The position numbers and the translations under genes are program-made. From Colocasia esculenta (Eukaryota > Streptophyta > Magnoliopsida > Alismatales > Araceae): a DNA stretch of 64,000 nucleotides. The stretch is taken from assembly GCA_014218235.1 (NCBI GenBank), contig CM024766.1:73707207-73771206 (forward strand), in the 5' to 3' direction. Numbering within the stretch: position 1 is the stretch's first letter; each line of letters starts with the position of its first letter. The notes below the pieces were generated by a model that had not been told where the DNA came from, made no database searches, and saw only the letters and a program-made list of their open reading frames with translations. Below are positions 46,131 to 56,832 of the stretch, in pieces.

Positions 46131-49100
46131 TGTCACGTTCAAAAGATGATAGCGGAAGGAATAATTGTGACGTGAACAATCGATAAATAAGCCTCTAGCG
46201 ATTGAGCAAGATAAACCACACAATACATGTATGGCTCAAAGTAATAAATAAAACTAAGTTTATTCCATTAACTCGAATATGGTCTGATACATAAGTTGAC
46301 TCAAAAGAAAAAATACATATATCCTTTCCACCTATTACATTTCTAATGCTCTCTTTAACACTCACTACTAAAAGCTATAATACTTGACTCATAACTAAGT
46401 TTGCTATGGTGGAAGCTCGCTCATCACTCTAGGTCTTCCCCAGTGTATGCAGATTATTCCACATCTAGTTCTGGTTCTCTTGAAATGTAGAAAAATAGGT
46501 AATAAGCGCACTCACCCGGTAGGATTTACATCTTCCAGCAATGATATAAGTATTTAACATTTTAAAAGCTAGAAGGTATGAACATGATATGAACTATTCA
46601 ATTTAAACAATGACGGTAAAACATGTCTAGCAAGCCGTGTAGATAGCAAGAGATAAACAAGTGAATATATAAGATTAACTAGCAAGAGAGTTGAGTTCAA
46701 GATGTCAAAATAGCAAGAACTATTATCTAGCAAGCATGAACGAGAGAGCATGTACAAGATTGGCTATTTAACGAGCAAGCAAGCAAGCATGTAACAAGCA
46801 TGTACTTTTCATGAGCAGGACAATAGGTCCACAAGTCATGGATATGCACTAAGGATCTATGCCACCTTGGAATGTACATCATGAACATGTGTAATGTGGT
46901 GTTTTGTATCTAGCATTTACACGCAAGTACTCCCAACATAGATGCAGCGCTAGTAATCATTATATCACATTGTTAATAGTACATTTTTGGCTCTTTGCCA
47001 AGGGGGCTAGACTAGAACCCTTGGACACTTGCTGTGCTCGATCCAGCATCTCAAGTAATTTAAATATAGATACCCACAATCAAGTATGGTCGTTTAACAA
47101 GAATTTCAAGAGTTCCATAGTATCAAGATAGTTAAGGCAATAGTTCAAGAGTTCAGTTCAACACCATAACAACGTGTTTTCAATTTATTCGAATCACTTA
47201 TTAGTAAATTGGTCTTATGTTCAATAAAGGTGTACTCCAGAAATCAAGATGAGAGGAGAAAGACCTAGCCATGAATATTAAGAGAACAGAGATACGTGCT
47301 CACTAGCTTCTGGGTACTTTAGTGGTACAACCTACTCATCGACCATGTGGGAATCCATGGACAGAGGAGACTTACATAGGCCTTGGTCTAGGGATCACTA
47401 GTCTGGCAGAAGGAATATCCGACGGAAAGTTCACCACAAGCCAAGAAAAGGGTTTCCTATGTGTGTGCCTCGCTTGAGAATCGCTGTAGTGCATATGTGA
47501 GTATCGTGTAAATCCGATTGTGGAAACTCCATTTATGGAAAGTAACCAAAAATCTAAAATAGAAACAACTCATGCATGATCAAGTTTAATATGTTGCCAT
47601 TTTCATTTTAGAAAGTTTAAGAGCCAAAAAAGCAAGTACGAGCAATCACCATGTAGAGAACATGGTCATTAACTTAAGATCATTGAGAGCCATGTTAAGG
47701 TAATTAAAACTTAATCATGGGCTGATTAATGCATTCTTTCAGTAATTAACTTTGCATAGGAGAAAACAACAAGCAAAAATGACGCGAAATGCATGAAGTA
47801 GGGCTGACAGACTCTCTATGCCCGAAGGCGACATAGAGCCTTTCGCCATCATGAAGGAGACCAGAAGGCTGTCACCTTTTGATCCCTGAATGTGACAACC
47901 TTCTTGTCACCTTCTCAAGGCAACAGGTTGACCCGTCATCTTCATCCTTGGAGTGTTGGGTTGCCTTTTTGGGGTATTTTCCCACTCCGACTCAACCTAG
48001 GTTTGATACTTATGTGTTAGGAAAATCTAAATTAATGGTGTAGTGATCCAAATCGGATGGAACTACCTCTTCTAGTTAGAAGACTTCATAACCATCATAC
48101 AGGAACAAGTAATCGATAAACAGTAGTCATTGAGCAGGGTAATAAGACGTTTTCTGACTGTCTAAGTGAATCTGATATAGTACTCATGTTCAGACTAATA
48201 CTCTCTCTATAGGAAACAAAAATTGGGGTAAAAAGTTCCAAATAAAACTAGATCCATGAAAGAATAAGTTTCATGTTGAGTGCTCGATTTGGAAACGACT
48301 CAAGTAAACGATATAAAATTTGTAAGGCAGATCAAGGTTCTAACATGGAAGCATAACAGTCAAAACATGCAAAATTTAATCCACAAAATCTACATTATAG
48401 AAATTTGGGAAAACAATAAGAATGTGATATATACATATGTTTAATTAGAGTTTGGCTTGGAGACAACATATCTTTGGGTTAAAAGAAATAGTCATCCTCC
48501 CAGAAACCCTAGTTTGACAGGTCAAGTAGAATGCTTAATACTCATGAACTACTGAGTAAAAATTGATCAAAATAGTACTATAAGAAACTAGACTCTAAGG
48601 GCTTTCCAAGGATATATAGTTTGCTAAATTTGGTCAGGGTTTTACTAACCTTTGGTGATGAACAAGACTTGTCTTGTGTGCAGGTCACTGCAGATCCGAG
48701 TTGAAGGTATGCACAAGTCCCAAGCCTCCAGAGCCTCCAAGCATGTCCTCAACAACCCTAGGGGTCGTCCCATGGAAGAGAGATGATTTATTTATAGAGA
48801 GAGTGGTCTTTAGTTTTCTAATTTGATTAGGAAACCTTTAGGTACGAGTTTGGGACATCCTACCAAAAATTGGATATTTCTCTCCCCAATTCGTGATGGA
48901 AACAATATAGAAACTTACTTTAGGAAACAATAAGAATGTGATCTATAGATATGTTTAATTAGAGTTTGGCTTGGAGAGAACCTACCTTTGGGTTAAAAGA
49001 AATAATCATCCTCCTAGAAACCCTAGTTTGATAGGTCAGGAACAATGCTTAATACTCATGAACTACTGATTAAAAATTGGGAAAAATAGTACCATAAGAA

Positions 49101-49942
49101 ACTAGACTCTAAAGGCTTTCCAAGGATATATGGTTTGCTAAATTTGGTCAGGGTTTTACTAACCTTTGGTGATGAACAAGACTTGTCTTGTGTGCAGGTC
49201 ACTGCAGATCCGAGTTGAAGGTATGCACAAGTCCCAAGCCTCCAGAACCTCCAAGCATGTCCTCAACAACCCTAGGGGTCATCCCATGGAAGAGAGAGGG
49301 TTTATTTATAGAGAGAGTGGTCTTTAGTTTTCTAATTTGATTAGGAAACCTTTAGGTACGAGTTTGGGACATCCTACCATAAATTAGATGTTTCTCTCCC
49401 CAATTCATGATGGAAACAATATAGAAACTTACTTTAGGTTACATCCACGAATTGGGCTTGGTTTAGGACCCAATAAATGTGTCTTAGGTGATAATTAACC
49501 CTTTTTATGGTTCATTAGTTAGAAATTTTTAATATCGGGTTATTCTCCTATCTTTAATTTATTCATGGCCCAAGAGTTATCTCTTGGCCCAATATTTTTG
49601 ATGGATGTTGAAGTATTGATGTTGAGAGTCCAACATAATTTTTATAATATTTTTTGAATTATTTTTATACGTGTGATAATATATTTCCTACTTATTTCCT
49701 AATTACAATAATAAATAGCAATAATTCTTAAATTTTGTCCAAATGATTTTTCATGGCCCAAGTTTCTTGATGGGTCATTAGATGGTATCATTTGAAGTCC
49801 ATTTATGATTTTTCTGAAATTTTTAGATGTATTTTTGTACATGTAATAATAGTGTGTATGTTATTACTATTTTTAGTTTATTAGATTGGAAAATTTATAA
49901 TTTATCTGTAAGTTTAAATTATAGAAATTTTGGGGTGCTATA
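46131..49942 (-). repeat. LTR of element D (antisense)
   Basis: The plus-strand ends are TGTCACGTTC (46131) and GGGGTGCTATA (49942, where CA has become TA). The purine tract lies on one side and the PBS on the other. The length, 3812 bp, includes a 514-base tandem duplication. It shares the conserved block at 47329-47365 and the acceptor-like block near 46470-46535 with elements B and C. AT-rich; no gene is present. Confidence 0.85.
48411..49438. repeat. 514-base tandem duplication inside the element D LTR
   Basis: Units 48411-48924 and 48925-49438 both start AAACAATAAGAATGTGAT and end CTTACTTTAGG. They are nearly identical with a few substitutions and small compensating indels. The unit includes 'gtgtgcaggtcactgcagatcc' and a 'tttatagagagag' stretch. 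It looks like a recent local duplication, not a second element. Confidence 0.92.
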
Positions 49943-50230
49943 TCCTCCCCCACTTAAAAAAATTTGGTCTCTAAATTCGTACCAATTGCCAGGAGAACTT
50001 GGTAGCCAGATTCTCAATTTGGTTTAAGATCCGATCCTTCATAAATTACCGCTCGTGTCCACATTCTTGTACCCTTATTGTCATAGGTGCTAATTATTTT
50101 CACCTATGAGTCATTAATATTATCCATCTAATTCCTTCAAACTCTTTCCTTCTTCTACAGTTAATATAACTCCATCTTAATTCACATGATTAACTTTGGT
50201 AAGACTACGAGGTTATTTTGAAAATTTCCC
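49943..50230 (-). other. Purine tract and 3' leader region before the element D LTR
   Basis: On the minus strand a tract AAGTGGGGGAGGA (49955-49943) borders the LTR. A second similar string, AAGTGGGGGAGAT, lies at about 50246-50234 and overlaps the end of the gag remnant. No gene is seen between them. Confidence 0.6.
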
Positions 50231-51041
50231 TTAGTCATCTCCCCCACTTAGGAATATATTAGTAATAAGTGTATCATAAGACAAGTCTTCAGGATTAGCA
50301 AAACTAGCATCTTTCACCAAACCTCCTTCTGGGAGTTCCATCTGGATCACAGCATTGAAACGCCCTTGCCGCTTGGGAATGATTTGGTTTTTCCCAGCCT
50401 GATCTTTTAGCATGGGATAGTTGGGAATGCGGTGATCACGACTTCCACAACATAGGCAAGCTCCGGCCTTCTTTCAGCACTCCTCCACTTGGTGCCACGG
50501 CTTATTGCAAAATTTGCAATTCTCCATGTCCGGTTTCGCTTCCACCTTAATCTTCTTATTATTGCCGATGTTGTTTCCCCCATTCGACCTCTTATTAGCA
50601 TTGTTTCCGGGATGAACAATTTTATCAATGTGGGGTGCTTCCTTCTTTGCATAAACTAGACTTGCTAATTCTTTCCCTTTGAATCCCTCCAGCTTCTCCA
50701 AGGTATCCTTCACTAGTTGAGCCCGCTAAACCATCTCCGTGTAAGTATGGATGTTGAGTGGTCCCAACTTTTCAATAAACATGGGCCGTAGCCCATCCAT
50801 GAACCTATGAGCCTTTAGGTTTTCTGTACCCACCAAGTGTGGGGCATACTGGGCCAAACATGAGAATTGGGCCTCATATTCAGCCACATACATTCCTCTT
50901 TGTTTCGACTTGGCAAACTCGACCGCCTTCTTTTCCTGCACTCGCTCTGAGAAATATTTCTCTTGGAATAATTCTAGGAACTCTTCCCATTATAGTTCAT
51001 TAAAATTGGGTAAATGGGCCAATGCAGCCTTCCACCATGCT
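50231..51041 (-). pseudogene. gag: Gag remnant of element D (second internal region)
   Basis: The minus strand starts inside the capsid region at 'AKAWWKAAL' (about 51033) and runs in one frame to TAA at 50231. Stops lie within the first 60 bases of the readable part, at about 50726 and at about 50474. Features: 'YFSERVQEKKAVEFAKSKQRG', 'VAEYEAQFSCLAQYAPHLV', a CCHC knuckle CKFCNKPWHQVEEC at about 50515-50474, and a second knuckle CLCCGSRDHRIPNY with the last Cys lost. The frame ends soon after and the purine tract follows, so protease, RT and integrase are missing. This internal region was a gag-only derivative or has lost pol. Confidence 0.8.
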
Positions 51042-51046
51042 TTGGC

Positions 51047-52927
51047 TGTTGAACCACTCCTTTATTTTATCTCTTTATTTTGGTGATGAAAATACCTCAT
51101 GATTATCATAAATAACATGAATATATTTATTACCATTCTTCAAGATTATTTACGCATAAAAATAACATATTTTATTCAAAGTTGGCAGTCAAACTTTCAC
51201 TTTGACTCCTTCCCAGTCAAAGTTTCATATCGATTGTTGACCAGTTCATATCAATTGTTGTTTAAGTCTTCAGTCGAACAGGTAGTCGAAGTTTCATTTC
51301 GATTGCTGACTAGTTCACATCGATTGTTGTTTAACTTAAACATCGATTGCTGTTATATTTAAACATCAATTACTGCTATGCTTAAACATCGATTGTTGTT
51401 ATATTTAAACATCAATTGCTCTTCATTATCATATCGATTGTTGACCACTTCTATATCGATTATCTTGATCATATAGATTGTTTTATCAATTGTCATTTAT
51501 TTCATATCGATTGTTGTTATAATATAACAATTGATAAACAAATAACATATATCATATTTATTACTGTTCATTTCATTTCAATTAGTGATATAATATTACG
51601 ATTGATGTGTTTATATACTAAATGATGTTTACTTGATTTTAAACATCTGTGGTGCCAAAATAAAATTCAAATAGTTTTCAAATCCTTAAGATATTCATGT
51701 TGCGTACTTTCTATCTTATCAGGGTAGGTAAGAAAAGGAGTCAATAGAAAATGAGAACTAAATGGACTCCTTCCTACTAGACAAAAAGACACTTACATAA
51801 CATATCTGGATGTCAATAGAAATCATAGACCTCTACACAAAAGAGGTATGGGTTATTTGACACATGACTTCTTTAGTCTAATAGATCCTCTACATGTGCA
51901 GGTCAACAATACTCTAAAAAGGGAATACTTGCTACCTATGGCTTTGGAAACATGCACCATCTGGAAGAACATCTTTTGTTCCAAGTAGCTGGTAGACTCA
52001 AGAAGACATCTGTTAGACAGAAGAAGAAGAAGAGCAGAAGATGAAGAGTCTCAACGGATTCAAGTGCTCCAACAGCTATCCTCTAACGGATCTATCTTTC
52101 TGGCTCTATAAAAGATGAATACCTTGAAGAAGAAGAGAAATAGAGCAAACCTGAAAATCTTTCAAAGAGTGTATATCCAGTTAGTGTTCAAATGCCATAC
52201 ACTCAAAAGAGAGAAAGAGCTCTAGCCCATTCAAGAAGAAGAGCACCCACGAGCATCTAAAGTCTTCTCAGCATTCAAGCTTCCTTTTTCTCTTCCCTCT
52301 CTCTACACAACATTGTAAATCTGGAGGAGAATCTCTTAGCTAAGAGTTTGAGTTTCTTAGTGATTATCTTGTTTATCTCTTACTTTGTTCTTTCGTTTCT
52401 AAGAAAGATTTGTGTCCAGCTGTAGAACTATATACATTGTTCCTCTTCTGTGTGAAGGGAGGACCAATGGGTTAGCTGGGGGTTGTGACCATCTGGGGTC
52501 TATACCAGTGTTCCCCTTGTGTTAAGGGAATAACCGAGTTGGGGTTTGTACCAAAAGAATCGCATTGGGGTTTGTTTCAGGAGGGTGGCTTCTTGACCTA
52601 TAATAGAAGTGAGTTTTCTTCCTACTCGAAAAGGAGGAGGACCATCTTGGGAGTTGGGGGTTGTATATCCTTGGGGAATTGTACCTCGGTTAGTGAAATC
52701 CCAAGAGTTTGCTTGGGGACTGGACGTAGGACTTCCATTTGGAAGGGCCAAAGTAGAATAAATCTTTGTGTCTTGTGTGTGTTTACTTCCACACCTTTAA
52801 TTTCCATTGCACATGCTTATTTATACTAACCAAATATTTTTAAGTGTGATTTTTTCTTTTAGATTTCAGATTACCTATTCACCCCCCCTCCCTCTAGGTA
52901 GCTTTCTGCCATCCAAGTGGGTCAACA
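51047..52927 (+). repeat. 5' LTR of copia-2
   Basis: An 1881 bp LTR, TGTTGAACC...GGGTCAACA. A degenerate array with 'catcgattgttg' units lies at about 51220-51620. TATA box TATAAAAG at 52107-52114. The block CTTGGGGACTGGACGTAGGACT-like is at 52712-52733. No gene is present. Confidence 0.9.
52107..52114 (+). promoter_or_regulatory. TATA box of the copia-2 5' LTR
   Basis: TATAAAAG followed by ATGAATACC; the equivalent sites are 453-460 (copia-3) and 56452-56459 (copia-2 3' LTR). Confidence 0.65.
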
Positions 52928-52929
52928 AG

Positions 52930-52942
52930 TGATATTAGAGCC
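52930..52942 (+). other. Primer binding site of copia-2, worn
   Basis: TGATATTAGAGCC two bases after the LTR. Against TGGTATCAGAGCC it has two transitions (G to A, C to T). Confidence 0.75.
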
Positions 52943-53019
52943 AAGCTCTTCACATCTTCCAATACCTACAAACATTATCAAAAAAATAGAAGATCCAATG
53001 ATCTAAAGAGCAAAGATCA

Positions 53020-54780
53020 ATGGCAGCTCAAAGATTTGCTGAAAGCCAATCTGTCAATAGACCACCCTTGTTTGATGGAGAAGATTACAACTATTGGAAA
53101 TTAAGGATGGAGTTCTTCCTCCAAAGGTATTACTATTAGCTATGGACTATCATTGAAGAAGGATATCTGATAGTTTTCAACCCAAGAGAAGAGTGGACAG
53201 ACAATGGCAGAAAGGTTCTTTCTCATAATAGTAGAGCCAAGAACCCATATGTTGTGCCCTAGCTAGAAGTGAATTCAACAGGATCTCAGCATGCAAATCT
53301 GCAAAAGAAATGTGGGAAAAGTTGAAGATCACATACAAAGGAACATACAAAGTAAAGGAAACTAGGAATGATATTCTGGTTACACAATATGAGAAGTTCC
53401 AAATGCTGACAGGTGAGACCATTACACAAATGTATAGTAGATTTACTAACATAACTAATGGTCTTGCAGGGCTTGGAAAGGTATACAAAACTGGTGATAT
53501 AGTAAAAAAAAATTCTCAGATTTCTACTAAATCAGTGGACTTCAAAAGTCATAGCCATAGAAGAAGCTAATGACCTAACAACCATGTCATTAGAAAATAT
53601 TATAGGATCATTGATGGCACATGAGGTCAACATGGAGCGACTATTTGAAAGTTCATCCAAGAAAAAATTTACTAATGCTTTCAAAGTTATAGCTGCTACT
53701 TTCACCTCATCCTCTTCTAGTTTAGAAAATGCAGGTTCTGAAGACAGTGATGTAGATGAAGTGATGTCCAAGGTTCAGAGAATTCTAGAAAAGAAGAAGA
53801 ATAGATTAAGAAGAATCCAAAAGAAAGAAAAAAGGAAGAAAGAATTAGTCTGTTATGAATGTCGGAAGCCTGGACATCTCAGACAAGACTGCCCTAAGCT
53901 CAAGAACACTGGTCAACAAGAAAAATCAAAGAAGAAGCTGAGGAAAGATGAGAAGCACAATAAATTTAAGAGAAAGACTATGGCAGTTGCGTAGGACAAT
54001 TAAGAAGTCTCCACAACAGACATCTCAAGCTCAAAATCTGAAAATGAGCAAGTGAGTCTAGCCCTCATGAAAGGACTAGATAAGATACAATCTAACCTAT
54101 CCTTTAATTCTTGCACTGAATCAGATTCTGAATTAGAAGATTTAGAGGAAGTTTTTAATAAACTTTATGGAAAACATAAATGTGTTGTAAAAGAATTAAA
54201 GAATCTAAAAAATAACCTTACTTGCTTGGAAAAGATTATATTCTGAAATTAAATCTGAAATAGAACAATTGGAAACACAGTTAAAGGAAAGTAAAAAGAA
54301 TTATTATCTTTTGTATAAAGATTTAAAGAGCAACAAATGAAAAATTAGAGTTAGAAGAAAAAATGAAAAATCTAACTGAAGAAAATCCTTATTTAAAAGA
54401 ATCAGTTAGAAAATTAACAAAAGGTAAAACATCTCTAGCCCTGTGCTTAAAGAATCCAAAACTAGCAATAACAAGCAAGGACTTAGATACAAACCTTTTG
54501 AAAAACAAACTAAGTATCTAGAAAAATATCAATTACCAAAATTTGTAAAAGAACTTAAGATGCCTCAAAAGAAGGCCCCTGTAGTTAACAAAAACTCTCA
54601 AAAGAAAATTAAGAACACATGCCTATAAAACAAATTATATTCATTGTTGTTCTCACTATAATAAGTTAGGCCACACATTAAACTCTTGTACTACTAAGAA
54701 CTTAATGTGGATTCCAAAAAGATATTTTTATGCATCTAACCATCAAGGATCCAAAAATATTTGGGTATCTATTTTTGAGT
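53020..54780 (+). pseudogene. gag: Copia-2 gag, frameshifted
   Basis: Start MAAQRFAESQSVNRPP at 53020, matching the SIRE-like gag start at 3932. An in-frame stop follows near 53140, and there is a frame change near 53260-53310 and again near 53515-53580. The CCHC knuckle CYECRKPGHLRQDC is at 53851-53892. After a stop near 53992, a Ser/Glu-rich and coiled-coil region runs through 54052-54620. A second knuckle near 54647-54690 reads CSHYNKLGHTLNSC, with its second Cys replaced by Tyr. The gene ends near 54780 after 'NIWVSIFE'. It is a close relative of the SIRE-like gag but more decayed. Confidence 0.85.
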
Positions 54781-55453
54781 AATTTATTTGCAGGATAGCC
54801 TTAGAGTATTGGGAACGAAGGATGCTCAAGGCATTGGTGACTATTGACTCTTCATCTAACTCATATCTAAAAAGGAAGTAGTCATAAATAGATTTTGTTT
54901 ATAATCTAACATCTTTGCAAGATTTTGTATATCCTCTTTATAATATCAATACAGGTAAAACTCTTGGAGACTTGACAAAACAACAAGTGGACATGTCATG
55001 TAAACAACAAGATCAAACACTAACAATTAGAAATTAACAAGAAGGTGTCAACAGATTCAAATCTGGTTGTCGACAGACAAAGCACAGCTCGACACACAAA
55101 GGGTATAGGCCGACACACAAAGTTCAAATGTCAACAGATGATGACAAATTGATTGACAGATAAGAGGAATTTGTGAAGACTCACCAAAGCATCAACTTAG
55201 GGGGAGCCTCAAAATAAGGGGGAGCCTCACATCAAGGGGGAGTTACACATTCGTGACAAGTATTGTTGAACCCCTCTCTTTCAAAATGGTAAGAAATTTC
55301 CTTAAGGGGAGAATGTCAATGGTAAGATATTTCCTTTTGGTTATTGACAAAAAGGGGGAGAGTATTTTATGACTTGAATTTTTTGTCAATGGTTGTATTG
55401 AATATTTTTTTGAAAATTCACATGAATTTTGTCCACACCAAAAATGGGAAGAT
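54781..55453 (+). other. Copia-2 remnant between gag and 3' LTR
   Basis: Near 54815-54840 a fragment of the protease motif is readable in one frame ('NEGCSRH'), then similarity ends; integrase, RT and RNase H are gone. The rest is A-rich and non-coding. A cluster of 'cgacacacaaag' and 'gtcgacag' strings lies at 55060-55165, then GGGGGAG repeats at 55199-55245. The purine tract CACCAAAAATGGGAAGAT lies at 55436-55453. Confidence 0.7.
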
Positions 55454-56832
55454 TGTTGAACCACGCCTACATTTTCTCTCTTTATTTTGGTGATAAAAAA
55501 TATCATGATTTCCGTAAATAACATGAATATATTTATTACCATTCTTAAGTATTATTCTTTGCATAAGAAATAACATGTTTTATTCAAAGTTGATAGTCAA
55601 AGTTTCACTTCGGCTCCTTCCTAGTCGAAGTTTCATATCAATTGCTGACCAGTTCATATCGATTGTTGTTTAACTTAAACATCGATTGATTTTCTATTTA
55701 AACGTCGATTACTGTTATGCTTCAATATCGATTATTGTTATATTTAAACATTGATTGCCTTAAGAACATCGATTGATCTTCATTATTATATTTATTGCTG
55801 ACCACTTCTATATTGATTATCTTGATCATATCGATTGTCGTTTATTTCACATCAATTGCTATTATAATATAACAATTGATGAACAAATAACATATATCAT
55901 ATAGATTGTCATTCATTTCATTTCAATTAGTGATATAATATTTTGATTGATGTGTTTATATACCAATTGATGTTTACTTGATTTCAAACATTTGTGGTGC
56001 CAAAATAAAATTCAAATAGTTTTCAAATTCTTAAGATATTCATGTTGTGTGCTTTCCATCTTATCAGGGTAGGTAAGAAAAGGAGAAATTAGAAAATGAG
56101 AACTAAAAGGACTCCTTCCTGCTAAACAAAAAGACAATTACCTAACATATCTGTATGTCAGCAGAAATCATAGACCACTACACAAAAGAGGTATGGGTTA
56201 TCTGACACACGACCTCTTTAGTCTAACAAATCCTCTAGGTGTGTAGGTCAACAATACTCTAAAAAGGGAATACTTGCTACCTATGGCTTTGGAAACATGC
56301 ACCTTTAAGAAGAACATCTTTTGTTCCAAGTAGCCAGGAGACTCAAGAAGACATCCATTAGACAGAAGGAGAAGAAGAGTAGAAGATGAAGAGTCTCAAC
56401 GGATTCAAGAGCTCCAACGCCTAACTTCCAACAGATTTATCTTTCTCGTTCTATAAAGGATGAAGACCTTGAAGAAGAATAGCAATAGAGCAAACCTGGA
56501 AATCATTCAAAGAGTGTACATCCAGTGAGTGTCCAAATGCCACACACTTAAAAGAGAGAAAGAGCTCTAGCCCATTCAAGAAGAAGAGTGCCTACGAGCA
56601 TCAGAAGTCTTCTCAGCATTCAAGCTTCTTTTTTCTCCTCTCTCTCTATGCACAACATTGTAAATCTAGGGAGATTCTATTAGCAAAGAGTTTGAGTTTC
56701 TTAGTGATTATTTTGTATAGCTCTCAGCCAGTTCTTTCGTTTCTAAGAATGACTTGTGTTCAGTTGTAGGACTGCATATAGTATTCCTCTTCATGTGTGA
56801 AGGGAGGACCAGTGGGTTAGTTGGGGGTTGTG
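55454..56832 (+). repeat. 3' LTR of copia-2, truncated by element E
   Basis: Begins TGTTGAACCACGCC and aligns with 51047 onward. TATAAAGG is at 56452-56459. It is cut at the point that corresponds to about 52475 in the 5' LTR ('gggggttgtg'). TTGTG at 56828-56832 is the probable target copy of element E. Confidence 0.87.

Larger units (their letters stand above)
43357..51046 (-). mobile_element. Element D: antisense chromovirus with internal - LTR - internal order
   Basis: On the minus strand, from right to left: gag remnant (51041-50231), purine tract (49955-49943), one LTR (49942-46131), PBS (46130-46112), gag, protease, RT and part of RNase H down to 43357. A normal element has one internal region between two LTRs; here one LTR has internal sequence on both sides. 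The outer LTRs are absent: the left side is cut against copia-3 and the right side by the copia-2 insertion. It is Tekay-related by its LTR blocks and gag/RT type. Confidence 0.82.

Noticed and set aside
54840..55200. Possible captured host gene fragment between copia-2 gag and the 3' LTR
   Set aside because: It is A-rich, with stops in every frame and no coding pattern that I can recognise.
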